NCBI RefSeq assembly: GCF_014695715.1
Contig: NZ_JACJOT010000009.1
Location: 372,001-436,000, forward strand
DNA length: 64,000 nt
Reading direction: 5' to 3'
Source: Microcoleus sp. FACHB-68
Lineage (GTDB): Bacteria; Cyanobacteriota; Cyanobacteriia; Cyanobacteriales; Oscillatoriaceae
In this document: positions 49,245-58,393 of the stretch, piece by piece
How the letters are laid out: each line of letters begins with the position of its first letter
How positions within the stretch are numbered: the first letter of the stretch is position 1
Program-made: the position numbers and the translations under genes
The notes under the pieces: generated by a model
The model's database searches: none
Seen by the model: only the letters and a program-made list of their open reading frames with translations
Told to the model about the DNA's origin: nothing

Positions 49245-49601
49245 ATGAAAATCCAATCTTCCATGTTAGTTCATCTGGGATTCGGCAAATACGTGCGCTC
49301 CGATCAAGTCACAGCGCTGGTGCCGGTTGAGGAAGATCGGGGTCCAGGGCGACGAACTTTTGTTCATGTAGAAGGGCAAACAAATCCGATTGTCGCTGCG
49401 CGTGCTGAAGACACGATTGTGCGCGATTTAGTGCAAGAACCGCGTGAGGTAACTCAAGCGCGTCAGCAACAAGATATCCTGCAAGATTTGCTAGTAGATT
49501 TGGGCAATGTCAACGCAACTGTGCGCCGAATCAGTCGTGACGAAGGAGGGCTGGATCTCGAACGTTTAGAACGGCGTATTCGCCAAGTTTTAGAGTCATA
49601 G
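49245..49601 (+). CDS. DUF370/RemA-like small protein
   Basis: A 118-aa protein whose first half (LVHLGFGKYVRSDQVTALVP, VAARAEDTIVRDLV) resembles RemA/DUF370, a DNA-binding matrix regulator of Bacillus with LINIGFGNII and SA.... The second half (VTQARQQQDILQDLLVDLGN, LDLERLERRIRQVLES) is an extra helical region. RemA-like proteins occur in many cyanobacteria with no defined role. Start: ATG at 49245; an internal ATG at 49263 is the alternative. It ends 51 bp before a strong terminator hairpin. The assignment is by motif and is moderate. Confidence 0.6.
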   Translation: MKIQSSMLVHLGFGKYVRSDQVTALVPVEEDRGPGRRTFVHVEGQTNPIVAARAEDTIVRDLVQEPREVTQARQQQDILQDLLVDLGNVNATVRRISRDEGGLDLERLERRIRQVLES

Positions 49602-49651
49602 TAAATTCCAGAGTTGAGTCTAAAATGAGCTAGCTCTGTAGCCTAATAAAC

Positions 49652-49712
49652 AAGGAGCGTGAAAAGCATGGGGTTTCCCTGCCTTCGCGCTCCTTTTGAT
49701 GTTTTTTATTAA
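49652..49712 (+). terminator. Terminator after the RemA-like gene
   Basis: AAGGAGCG (49652-49659) pairs with CGCTCCTT (49688-49695), with a G/C-rich inner part, then TTTTGATGTTTTTT. Confidence 0.75.
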
Positions 49713-50230
49713 TATTTTTAGCTGTTATTTTGAAGTAAAATCGGCACTCACATTGCTAATTTACTAGCTTTATTCGGATTTGATAGAAGCCGGAATTTCA
49801 GGGCTGGTAAATAGAAGAGGTATTAAGTGCTGAATGTCTTTTTTGACTGCTAGCAAGCGTTCTGTACCGTGGATGCCGGCGAACCCGATCACGGTAAGGT
49901 AAGGCTTTGTATCTTTGCCGGTGTTTACAAAAAAAATTTTCAAAAACAGAATACACCTGCATATTCGGTGCAACCCGCTCCCTAATAAATTGATATCAGG
50001 GAGTCAGTACCTTTAAAGGTGATTTATCAAGAGCGTATCCCGTTTTGTCCATTGTCCACAGCCTTAAAGCCTGGGGAAATGAAAACGAATCACCCGGATG
50101 TAGCCGGCTTTGTTTGTATAGCTGGCTTTCCTATCGCTGGGTATTTTTGCAAAAGTGAGATGCACCCTGTATCACATCTAGGGTCAGGAAAATATATACT
50201 TTCTTTATTGCTCTCGGAGACTCGGCTAAA
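49713..50230. other. Gap upstream of the sigma-like gene, no supported gene
   Basis: A 67-codon frame on the minus strand (49770-49973; contains KPYLTVIGFAGIHGTERLL) is open but matches no family I know, and I leave it unassigned. The promoter of the four-gene cassette must lie in the last 200 bp, where I cannot single out a convincing -10/-35 pair. Confidence 0.4.
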
Positions 50231-51883
50231 ATGTCCAATTTTTTGTACCAGGACAGCATCCCCAGATTGCCAGATCGTTTGGATAACCGCGACAAATTTT
50301 CTATGTATCTTATGCTTGATACTCGAAATTTCGGGCAGGTAATTCAGTGGAGATATAACCTTCCTTTGCAACGTAATTTTGCGTTATACGAAAAAAATCT
50401 CGATTCGTTTTCCCGGTTATGTCGTATACCAGATCAAGGCAAAAGCCTGGTGCAATTTTGGATGAATCTAGCACTTGAAACAACTTCAGACCGGCAGCAA
50501 GATTGGGAACCAGAAAATAGGAAGCAGCTAGCATTAGAACACTTAGCAAGTTACTTTGAAGCAAATTGCTATCATGCTGCTAGAACTATATATATAAACT
50601 CAATTGATCGTCCGTGGGACGAATTCCTTTGTCTTGCTAGAGTCAGTATTTATGACCTCAACAATCTTTTGAAAATTTTAGCCGGTTATGAAGCTTCTCA
50701 AGGAGCAAGTCTAGAAACTTATGTTCAGGAAGTTGTTATAAAAACTGTTAAATCTGCAACGGCTGTTAATAAATTTTCGCGGTGGCGCTTGCTTTGTAAG
50801 ACAAGTGATAAAGAGTTAAAAGAAGCGCTGCAAACAGCGGGACAACGGGAACCAGATATTTCTAGGTGTTTGTTTGCACGGAAATACTTTAAACAAGTTT
50901 ATTTAATGAACAAAGTTAAAAACCCCACTCGGAAAGCCGGCCAAAAATGGCCCGATCCAGATAGTGAAGATTTTCAGGCAGTTGCTCAGTGTTACAACGT
51001 GGAAAAGTCCCTTGCTGCGGCACCGCATGAAGTGTCTGCCGGCTCAAACATTAACAGAGAGCAAATTCAAGGTTGGATGGAATTTTGCATTTCCGCTTTA
51101 CAAAATTATCCCAAATCAATTATACCGAGCTATTCTATTGAAGCACTTCAAGAAGTTGGACATGAAGTTACGTCTGAACAACCTCAGCCGGCTGTAAAAA
51201 TAGAATGGCAAGACGTTGTAGAAACAGAAGATTCTGGAGAAAATTGGCAAAAGTTGGCAAGTAAAACTGATTTAGCATTACGCCGGCATCTGCAAACTTT
51301 AAAACCAGAACAACACAAAATTTTACTACTATATTATGGAGCTGGATTCACACAAAAACAAGTGACAGTTAGTTTGGGAATTACACAAGGCTCGATTTCT
51401 CGCCGACTTGACACCATCAAAATTAAATTACTGAAAGCTTTAGCGGAAATGGCGCAACCTAATCAATGGGTGGCACATTATGTAAGTGGCTGGTTAGAAA
51501 AAGATTATCAAACTCCTCACCACTCAGATTTGATTCAAGCCGCTTTAGTTAAAGCAATCAAAGAACTTGAACCTGTAGAACGAGAAGTTTTACAGCTTTG
51601 CTATGGACAACATTTAGATGAACAAAAAGTTGCGGCTCGACTTGGCATGAACCAGGCAGAAGTGACGGCTAAAATTCGGACTGCAAAGCATAAGCTACAA
51701 GATGATTTAATCAATCGGCTTAATACATGGATTAAAGAATATATAGAGCAATGGTTAACAAATCTATATCAATCTTTGCTTTATTCATCTAATAAGGTTT
51801 TAGATACAGCCCTGAAAAATCAAACAGAACCGGACAAGTTTGAAAATATCTTAAATGAATGTTTGCGAAGTTTTTTCAATTAA
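50231..51883 (+). CDS. Sigma-70-like protein with two region-4-type helix-turn-helix domains
   Basis: A 550-aa protein. The N-terminal ~330 residues are helical with no family I recognise. The C-terminal part has two similar HTH modules: LKPEQHKILLLYYGAGFTQK QVTVSLGITQGSISRR (about 358-400) and LEPVEREVLQLCYGQHLDEQ KVAARLGMNQAEVTAKI (about 448-490), both like sigma-70 region 4. No clear region 2 (core-binding) motif is seen. It heads a co-directional cassette with DUF1822 (18 bp downstream), CHAT-CHASE2 and DUF928 genes, an arrangement I recall in cyanobacteria. An RNA polymerase-linked regulator is inferred; it might instead be a pure DNA-binding protein. Confidence 0.8.
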   Translation: MSNFLYQDSIPRLPDRLDNRDKFSMYLMLDTRNFGQVIQWRYNLPLQRNFALYEKNLDSFSRLCRIPDQGKSLVQFWMNLALETTSDRQQDWEPENRKQLALEHLASYFEANCYHAARTIYINSIDRPWDEFLCLARVSIYDLNNLLKILAGYEASQGASLETYVQEVVIKTVKSATAVNKFSRWRLLCKTSDKELKEALQTAGQREPDISRCLFARKYFKQVYLMNKVKNPTRKAGQKWPDPDSEDFQAVAQCYNVEKSLAAAPHEVSAGSNINREQIQGWMEFCISALQNYPKSIIPSYSIEALQEVGHEVTSEQPQPAVKIEWQDVVETEDSGENWQKLASKTDLALRRHLQTLKPEQHKILLLYYGAGFTQKQVTVSLGITQGSISRRLDTIKIKLLKALAEMAQPNQWVAHYVSGWLEKDYQTPHHSDLIQAALVKAIKELEPVEREVLQLCYGQHLDEQKVAARLGMNQAEVTAKIRTAKHKLQDDLINRLNTWIKEYIEQWLTNLYQSLLYSSNKVLDTALKNQTEPDKFENILNECLRSFFN

Positions 51884-51901
51884 ATTAGGGAAAGTCAAAT
51901 C

Positions 51902-53353
51902 ATGTTTAGTGGCAATCAATTACAGCGTTCTGAAACAAATTATTTGGATTTGCATATCTTGCCGGCAGAACAAGAAAACGCATGGCAGCAAGCTCAGTGC
52001 CATTCAAATCCAATCTCCCGTTATAACGCTTATCTCAATCGTCTTTGTGTGGTGACTTTCCTCAAATGGATGGAGGAATGGCTTACAGAAGAAAAATCTA
52101 TCGCTACACCTTCATTATGGCCTAATGAGGAAAGTTTATCTGCAATTTGGGAAGTTGTCACCGGCACAGCAATTCAATTTGGTCAAACCAGACTGGTATT
52201 AATTCCAAGTGACAGTGCTGATACCAAAGAATTATGTGTGCCTCAAGAGTGGGTAGATAATCCCAAATGGGCTGCTGACTATTATATCGCAGTGCCGATA
52301 AATTTGGATGAAGATGAGGATGAGTGTTCGTTGCAAGTTTGCGGTTTCACCACGCATCGAAAATTAAAAAATGATGGCAAATATCACCACAAAGAACGCA
52401 CTTATTCTTTGCCAATAGAAGCGTTAACCGAAAATTTATCTGTGATGCAGATTACGTTTGGATTATCTGTGCGAGAAGAAGTTACAGAATTGCCGATTTT
52501 ATCTGAAGCAGAAGTCACAAAATTATTGCAAGTTTTAGGCGATTCTTCTCTCTATTCACCCCGGTTGCAAATTGATGTACCTTTTGAAAAATGGGCGGCA
52601 TTGTTAGGAAATGATCAATGGAGACAGCAACTTTATAACCGAAGAATGGGCGATTTTGTTGAAGCACCTAGCACTCCATCCCCGAACAATTTAAGTCAAT
52701 GGTTTCAGAGTATATTCAATGCCGGCTGGCAGGAAATGGAAGAAGTTTTAGATATATTAGGCACACACCCAGCCAATTTAGCGTATAGAAATGCTGGCGT
52801 TAGAAAGCCGGCTTCTAACCAACAGGAGGCAATTTCCACACTCATTGAACTTTTACAAAATAGCCGAGATCAAGGAACTCAATTGAAAATTGTTGATTTA
52901 TTGGGTCACATTGCGCCTAATAACGAAGATGCGATCCAAGCATTAACTAATTTGCTGAATAACACTCAGAATGAGAGAACTCGCCGGGAAGCATCTCTCA
53001 GCTTGAGGAAAATCACTCGCAGCCATTCTCAAGCCGGCATTAGAAGGGCTAAGATTATCGACTTAGGAATGCAACTGAACGAGCATCAAGTTGTACTGGT
53101 GGTAACACTGATGCCAGAAGCTCAAGAAAAAACTAACATTCATTTGCGGGTGTATCCTGTTGCTCAGCAAACGTATTTGCCGCCTAACTTGCACCTAATT
53201 GTAGTGGATGAATCTGGAGAAACTGTACTTTCTGTTCAATCAAGAAATTCTGACAATGCCATTCAACTCGAATTTAAGGGAGATCCGGGAGATTTTTTCA
53301 GTGTAAAGCTGGCACTTGAGGATGCCAATGTTACGGAAAACTTTGTGATTTAA
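51902..53353 (+). CDS. DUF1822 family protein with HEAT-like repeats
   Basis: A 483-aa cytoplasmic protein. The N-terminus matches DUF1822: LHILPAEQENAWQQAQCHSN, NAYLNRLCVVTFLKWMEEWL, then TAIQFGQTRLVLIPSD. Residues about 290-385 contain HEAT-like helical repeats (AISTLIELLQNSRDQGTQLK, AIQALTNLLNNTQNERTRRE). The C-terminus is beta-rich (LRVYPVAQQTYLPPNLHLIV). HEAT repeats bind proteins, so it could be an adaptor between the sigma-like protein upstream and the CHAT protein downstream (inference). Spacing to neighbours is 18 and 25 bp. Confidence 0.85.
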   Translation: MFSGNQLQRSETNYLDLHILPAEQENAWQQAQCHSNPISRYNAYLNRLCVVTFLKWMEEWLTEEKSIATPSLWPNEESLSAIWEVVTGTAIQFGQTRLVLIPSDSADTKELCVPQEWVDNPKWAADYYIAVPINLDEDEDECSLQVCGFTTHRKLKNDGKYHHKERTYSLPIEALTENLSVMQITFGLSVREEVTELPILSEAEVTKLLQVLGDSSLYSPRLQIDVPFEKWAALLGNDQWRQQLYNRRMGDFVEAPSTPSPNNLSQWFQSIFNAGWQEMEEVLDILGTHPANLAYRNAGVRKPASNQQEAISTLIELLQNSRDQGTQLKIVDLLGHIAPNNEDAIQALTNLLNNTQNERTRREASLSLRKITRSHSQAGIRRAKIIDLGMQLNEHQVVLVVTLMPEAQEKTNIHLRVYPVAQQTYLPPNLHLIVVDESGETVLSVQSRNSDNAIQLEFKGDPGDFFSVKLALEDANVTENFVI

Positions 53354-53378
53354 TTCAAACAATAACTCCTGGGAAGCA

Positions 53379-55661
53379 ATGACTAAGCTAGCAATTTTAG
53401 AAATTGGCGACGGCGACTTTGATAGAGGTTTTCTGGTAAGACTACGAATTGAGGATAATGGCACATCCCCTACCGTGATGGCTGGTAAACTGCCGCCGGC
53501 ACCCCTGCTTCCTCAACAATATGAGAATTGGAAATCAAGCTATCGTGAAAGCGAGTTGGGTTCTTATCGAAAACTGGAACCCATCAAAGGGCAAACTACT
53601 CATATTTCAATTTCTGAATCAGCGTCAGAGTTATATTTGAGTCTCAATGAGTGGCTGAATTCTAGCTATTGGCAATTTCAACCGATTAGGGATAAATTGG
53701 TAGAAACCTTCAGCCAGAAAAAAGAAGAAACCAGGTTTATTATCCAAACAGATGAATTTCAACTTTGGCGACTGCCTTGGCATCTTTGGGATCTTTTAGA
53801 TGGTCGTTATAACGTTGAACCGAGTTTAAGCCGGCTCACGATAGAAAAAAAAGAATTTGTGCCGAAATTTCTCAAATCTAAAGTCAAAATTTTAGTAATT
53901 TTGGGCGATAGCACAGATATCAATGTGGAAGCTGATTTAGAGTTGCTCAAAGATCGATTGCCGGATGCCTATATACAACCACTTATTGCAAGCCGGCGCG
54001 AACAGTTAAGTGATGAACTTTGGGAGCAAAGCTGGGATATTTTGTTCTTTGCCGGCCATAGTTCTAGCGAATCAGAAAATTACCAAGGAAAGTTGTATAT
54101 TAATGAAACTGAAAGCATCACCATTGAAGATTTAAAGCATGGTCTAGAAAATGCCATTAAACAAGGTCTTTGTTTAGCGATTTTTAACTCTTGTGATGGG
54201 TTAGGGTTAGCCAGAGATTTGGCTTCTCTACAAATGCCGGCAATTATTGTCATGCGTGAAAGAGTGCCGGATGAAGCAGCGCAGAAGTTTTTACAATATT
54301 TTCTTAAGGCATTTGCAGAAGATCAAAAATCTTTACGCAGTTCCGTGCGAGAAGCAAGAAAAAGGTTGCTTGAAAGTCTTGATAATGAGTATCCCTGTGC
54401 GAGTTGGTTGCCCACACTTTTTGATAATCCGGCTGAAGAACCGCCCACTTGGATAGGCTTGCGAAAGCGTAATGAAGAAGCTAAAAAACGGCAGAAACTT
54501 TGGCAGGTATTGGCGATAAGCTTAATGATAACAACCCTATTAATGGGATTAAGAACATTTGGTATTTTTCAAACATCAGAACTGCAAACCTATGATCGAT
54601 TCATGCAGTTGCGCCCCTCTGAGCCGGCTGATTCTCGTCTTCTAATCGTTGCAGCAGATCGCGATGATCTTGAGAATGATGAAGGTTATCTCCTGCCAGA
54701 TGCTAAAATTGCGAAACTAATAGAGAAACTCGCTCAGTATCAACCGGCAGTCATTGGCTTAAATATCTATCGTGATCGACCTCAGCAGCCCGGAAATGAA
54801 GCCTTATCAGCTCAATTAAAAAATAACAAGCATCTAATTACTATCTGTAACTTTACTGTTAATACAAAAGGAATTGAACCCCCGCCAGCAAGCCCGCTTG
54901 AACAAGTCGGCTTTGATAATTTACCCAAAGATTCAAACTCAATTTACCGCCGATATTTATTATTTCGCACTCTCAATCCTACTTCTACTTTTGATGCTTG
55001 CAATACCCACTATTCTTTTAGTTTTCAAATTGCCTATAGATATCTGCATAAACAAGGAATTCAATGCAATTACAATATTAGGAATGATTTGTATTTCCGC
55101 AATACCGTTTTTGAAAGATTAAAACGCCATAGTGGCGCTTATCAAAATTTTGATGACAAGGGCAGCCAAATTCTAATTAATTATCGCGCTACGTCTGACA
55201 TTGCCCGAAAGCTGACAGTCCGAGACATTCTAAATAGTCAATTTGAGCCAAACTGGATTCAAGGAAAAATTGTTCTAATTGGTGGAGATGATATTTTTCA
55301 AAACTATGAATTTAACACACCCATTGGCCCACTGAAAGGGTTATTTGTTCAGGCACACGTAATCAGTCAAATGATTAGTGCCGTATTAGATACGCGTCCT
55401 CTGATATGGTGGTTGCCTTTGTGGGGCGAGGGGATTTTGATTTGGTTTTGGTCATTCTTTGGTGGAATAATTGTTTGGTATTTGCAAAAATCACCCTTGC
55501 GGCTGTTCCTGGCAACGGCGCTTGCCTTAACTATTTTATCGCTGCTCTGTTTGGGTTTCTTTTTACAAGGCGCTTGGCTGCCGCTTGTCCCTTCAGCATT
55601 CGCCTTAATGACCACCGGCACAGTTGTGGCAGTCGCCAGTAAATTTCAAACGCGATCCTAA
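53379..55661 (+). CDS. CHAT-CHASE2 membrane protein
   Basis: A 760-aa protein. Residues about 110-350 form a CHAT (caspase-like) domain: His227 in FFAGHSSSE and Cys272 in NSCDGLGLARDL are the catalytic-type dyad. A transmembrane helix follows (about 372-395; LWQVLAISLMITTLLMGL), then a CHASE2 domain (about 397-675; QTYDRFMQLRPSEPADSRLL, IGLNIYRDRP). Three more helices end the protein (LIWWLPLWGEGILIWFW, RLFLATALALTILSLL, WLPLVPSAFALMTTG). CHASE2 is an extracytoplasmic sensory domain; CHAT domains are cysteine proteases in several systems. Topology puts CHAT in the cytoplasm. A signal-activated protease controlling its operon partners is inference. Confidence 0.9.
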   Translation: MTKLAILEIGDGDFDRGFLVRLRIEDNGTSPTVMAGKLPPAPLLPQQYENWKSSYRESELGSYRKLEPIKGQTTHISISESASELYLSLNEWLNSSYWQFQPIRDKLVETFSQKKEETRFIIQTDEFQLWRLPWHLWDLLDGRYNVEPSLSRLTIEKKEFVPKFLKSKVKILVILGDSTDINVEADLELLKDRLPDAYIQPLIASRREQLSDELWEQSWDILFFAGHSSSESENYQGKLYINETESITIEDLKHGLENAIKQGLCLAIFNSCDGLGLARDLASLQMPAIIVMRERVPDEAAQKFLQYFLKAFAEDQKSLRSSVREARKRLLESLDNEYPCASWLPTLFDNPAEEPPTWIGLRKRNEEAKKRQKLWQVLAISLMITTLLMGLRTFGIFQTSELQTYDRFMQLRPSEPADSRLLIVAADRDDLENDEGYLLPDAKIAKLIEKLAQYQPAVIGLNIYRDRPQQPGNEALSAQLKNNKHLITICNFTVNTKGIEPPPASPLEQVGFDNLPKDSNSIYRRYLLFRTLNPTSTFDACNTHYSFSFQIAYRYLHKQGIQCNYNIRNDLYFRNTVFERLKRHSGAYQNFDDKGSQILINYRATSDIARKLTVRDILNSQFEPNWIQGKIVLIGGDDIFQNYEFNTPIGPLKGLFVQAHVISQMISAVLDTRPLIWWLPLWGEGILIWFWSFFGGIIVWYLQKSPLRLFLATALALTILSLLCLGFFLQGAWLPLVPSAFALMTTGTVVAVASKFQTRS

Positions 55662-55683
55662 AAATAAACAGTTCTATACTTCT

Positions 55684-56436
55684 ATGAAACCACTTTTCTC
55701 GTCCATAAAACTTGCAGTTTTTATTACTTTGGGAATGATTGCCGGCTTCACACACAACGCCTTAGCAATTCCAACGCAGTCAATCATTAAAATTAGCCAA
55801 GCCCCACCGCCAGTGCCCCCTGTAGGCACACCGGACGGCCCTCAAAAAGGCAGTGGAACTCGTCCACCTGATTCTAAATGTCCGGCTGTCAGTAATGCTC
55901 CGGTTTCCTTTTTCAGTACCAAGGCAGAAACAATTGCCGAATCTCCTACCTTTTTGTTTTATATTCCCTATGCATCCAAAGATATCGCCTTTGTAAGTTT
56001 TGTAATTTTGGATGATCAAGATAAGGTTATTCAAAATTCAGAGAAGATACAAATACCAGAAACACCAGGGTTTATTAACTTGCATCTTCCTCCTGGCTTT
56101 CAACCTCTGGAAATTGGCAAGCTTTATCGCTGGTATCTCTCAATTCATTGTGATCCGCAAAAGCTAGAAGATGGTATTTTCTTTGAGGGAGCAATTCACA
56201 GAATTTCACCCAGTTCCGAGTTCATTGAGCAGTTACAAGAAGCCTCACCTAAAGAGCGTATTATTCGTTACCGACAAGCCGGCTATTGGTATAAAGCCCT
56301 TAGCCTTCTAACTGAACTTCGCAGCAAAAATCCCAATGATCCTGAGCTTAAAGCTATCTGGAATGAATTACTAACTTCACCTGACTACAGTGAAATAGTT
56401 GATGAACCGATTAATCCATCCATTAACCTTGATTAA
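55684..56436 (+). CDS. Secreted DUF928 family protein
   Basis: About 250 aa from the ATG at 55684, chosen because a signal peptide starts here (MKPLFSSIKLAVFITLGMIA, ending NALA); an upstream in-frame start at 55624 lies inside the CHAT-CHASE2 gene. The body is DUF928-like: KAETIAESPTFLFYIPYASK, IPETPGFINLHLP, PLEIGKLYRWYLSIHCDPQK and GYWYKALSLLTELRSKNPND. It is probably periplasmic, the same side as the CHASE2 domain of the preceding gene, so it could be a ligand or partner of CHASE2 (inference). It is last in the cassette and ends at the bidirectional hairpin. Confidence 0.82.
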   Translation: MKPLFSSIKLAVFITLGMIAGFTHNALAIPTQSIIKISQAPPPVPPVGTPDGPQKGSGTRPPDSKCPAVSNAPVSFFSTKAETIAESPTFLFYIPYASKDIAFVSFVILDDQDKVIQNSEKIQIPETPGFINLHLPPGFQPLEIGKLYRWYLSIHCDPQKLEDGIFFEGAIHRISPSSEFIEQLQEASPKERIIRYRQAGYWYKALSLLTELRSKNPNDPELKAIWNELLTSPDYSEIVDEPINPSINLD

Positions 56437-56512
56437 TCTCCACCATATTTAGGAAAAATTGCTGGAATTGTTTGTCTTTTCAAACCCTGAAAATTAAATT
56501 AATTCAGGTACA

Positions 56513-56550
56513 AAAAAATAAGCCGGCATCATTAACCGGCTTTACTTTTA
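56513..56550. terminator. Bidirectional terminator between the cassette and nadE
   Basis: AAGCCGG (56520-56526) and CCGGCTT (56536-56542) form a 7-bp stem with a 9-nt loop. On the minus strand it is followed by ATTTTTTT, ideal for nadE; on the plus strand by TACTTTTATT. Confidence 0.8.
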
Positions 56551-56583
56551 TTCCTAAAAACCTCACTTAGCTGATGTAAATTC

Positions 56584-58320
56584 TCAAGAAGAAACCGATG
56601 CTGGTTTATGCAACTGCGCTGTCAAAGCACTGCGCTTGCTGGCAATTGGCATCCGCCAACCCGTACCAAAAGCGCGATCTGTCACTTTTAATCCCGGAGG
56701 CGCTTGCCGGCGCTTAAATTCCGCAATATTTACCAGCTTCACTACTCGCTCAACGACAGCGCTTTCGTGTCCCGCCGCAACAATATCAGCCGGAGATTCA
56801 TGATTGTGGATAAATCGATGCAAAATATCATCTAAAGTATCATAATCTGGCAATGAATCTTGATCGACTTGACCAGGTTTTAGTTCAGCGCTGGGTGGCT
56901 TCACAATCACATTTTCTGGAATAATTTCCTTGGTTCCACCGTTCCCCACCTCCTCAGCTTTCCAGCTATTATTAAGCCACCGGCAGATAGAATAAACCCG
57001 CGTTTTTGGCACGTCGGCAATTGCAGCCAATCCGCCATTCATATCACCGTAAAGGGTGCAGTAACCTACTGCCATTTCTGATTTGTTGCCGGTGGAAATC
57101 AGTAAATGACCGAATTTGTTAGAAATTGCCATTAATAAGTTTCCACGAATTCGAGATTGCAAGTTTTCTTCTGCAATACCAAAAGCAGTGCCGGCAAACA
57201 CATCAGCCAGTGTTTTATCGTAATCTTTCATTAACTCACCGATAGCCAAAGTGTGAGTCTGAATTCCCAAATTTTCTGCTAATTTCAGCGCATCTGTTAC
57301 AGAATGAGCTGAACTGTAAGGAGATGGCATGAGAATGCCGAGGACGTTTTCTTTCCCTAAAGCTTCCACCGCAATTGCTGCTACCAAAGATGAATCAATT
57401 CCGCCACTTAAGCCAATGACAACCTTAGAAAAACCACATTTACGCGCATAATCTCGCACGCCTAAAACTAATGCAGAAAAGATTTCTGCGTCTTCATTTT
57501 CTGGTGGCTGCACGATGGATGCCGGCAAAATATCGTGCTGGGTTTCATCAAATTCTATTTGCACGAAATCCACCACAAACGCGCCGGCACGACACACGAC
57601 TTCACCGGCACGGTTAAACGCCACACTGCCACCATCAAAAATTAAGTCGTCATTTCCCCCAACTTGATTCGTATAAATGATTGGTTGCTTGAAGCGTGTC
57701 GCTGTATGCCGCAACATTGACTCTCGCAATTTGTGCTTTCCTACACTGTAAGGCGAAGCCGATAAGTTAATGAGCAAATCGACACCAAGTTGAGCTAAGT
57801 CAGCAATTGGATTCGTGGCATAAGTACGCTTTCCCCAAAATTCCTCGTCATTCCACAAATCCTCGCAAATTGTGACTCCAATGCGGACATCATCTAGGGT
57901 AAAAAAGTTGCTTTCACCAGCCGGCTCAAAATAGCGATACTCATCAAAAACATCATAAGTAGGCAACAAACGCTTGTGAAACATCTGCCGCACACTGCCT
58001 TTTTCTAGCAAAGCAATGCTATTAAATAAAGGCTTGCCGCCAGTAAGACTCACTCGCGGATTCGGATCGACTGTTCCTACCAATACTGCAATAGATGCCG
58101 GCAGATCTTGCGCTAACTGCTGCAAAACGACTGACATCTCCTCAACGAAACTCGGCGCTAACAGTAAATCTCGTGGGGGATAACCGCATAAAGATAACTC
58201 TGGCGTTAGCAATAAACGAACATTATTTTCAGCAGCCTTTCTCGCAGCACTCAAAATCTGCTGAGCGTTGCCGGTTAAATCACCGACTGTGGGATTGAGT
58301 TGGGCAATTGCAATCTTCAT
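56584..58320 (-). CDS. nadE: Glutamine-dependent NAD+ synthetase
   Basis: A 578-aa enzyme that amidates nicotinate adenine dinucleotide to NAD+ with glutamine as nitrogen donor. The N-terminal nitrilase-type glutaminase shows Glu in LLTPELSLCGYPP, Lys in HKRLLPTYDVFDE and Cys in GVTICEDLWND. The synthetase domain has the PP-loop VIGLSGGIDSSLVAAIA and LISTGNKSEMAVGYCTLYGD. The ATG at 58320 (MKIAIAQLNPTVGD) is chosen over one four codons upstream because family members begin here. It is the last gene of the NAD operon; nrtR lies 73 bp upstream. Confidence 0.96.
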   Translation of the reverse strand: MKIAIAQLNPTVGDLTGNAQQILSAARKAAENNVRLLLTPELSLCGYPPRDLLLAPSFVEEMSVVLQQLAQDLPASIAVLVGTVDPNPRVSLTGGKPLFNSIALLEKGSVRQMFHKRLLPTYDVFDEYRYFEPAGESNFFTLDDVRIGVTICEDLWNDEEFWGKRTYATNPIADLAQLGVDLLINLSASPYSVGKHKLRESMLRHTATRFKQPIIYTNQVGGNDDLIFDGGSVAFNRAGEVVCRAGAFVVDFVQIEFDETQHDILPASIVQPPENEDAEIFSALVLGVRDYARKCGFSKVVIGLSGGIDSSLVAAIAVEALGKENVLGILMPSPYSSAHSVTDALKLAENLGIQTHTLAIGELMKDYDKTLADVFAGTAFGIAEENLQSRIRGNLLMAISNKFGHLLISTGNKSEMAVGYCTLYGDMNGGLAAIADVPKTRVYSICRWLNNSWKAEEVGNGGTKEIIPENVIVKPPSAELKPGQVDQDSLPDYDTLDDILHRFIHNHESPADIVAAGHESAVVERVVKLVNIAEFKRRQAPPGLKVTDRAFGTGWRMPIASKRSALTAQLHKPASVSS

Positions 58321-58393
58321 GTTGTTCCTCACAAATGTTTTTTAACGTCAAATATTTATGAATTCATTCACATTTTAGCTGCAAAGTTTACGT

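Noticed and set aside
49770-49973. 67-codon minus-strand frame
   Set aside because: No recognised family and no clear ribosome site; kept only as a note in the gap description.
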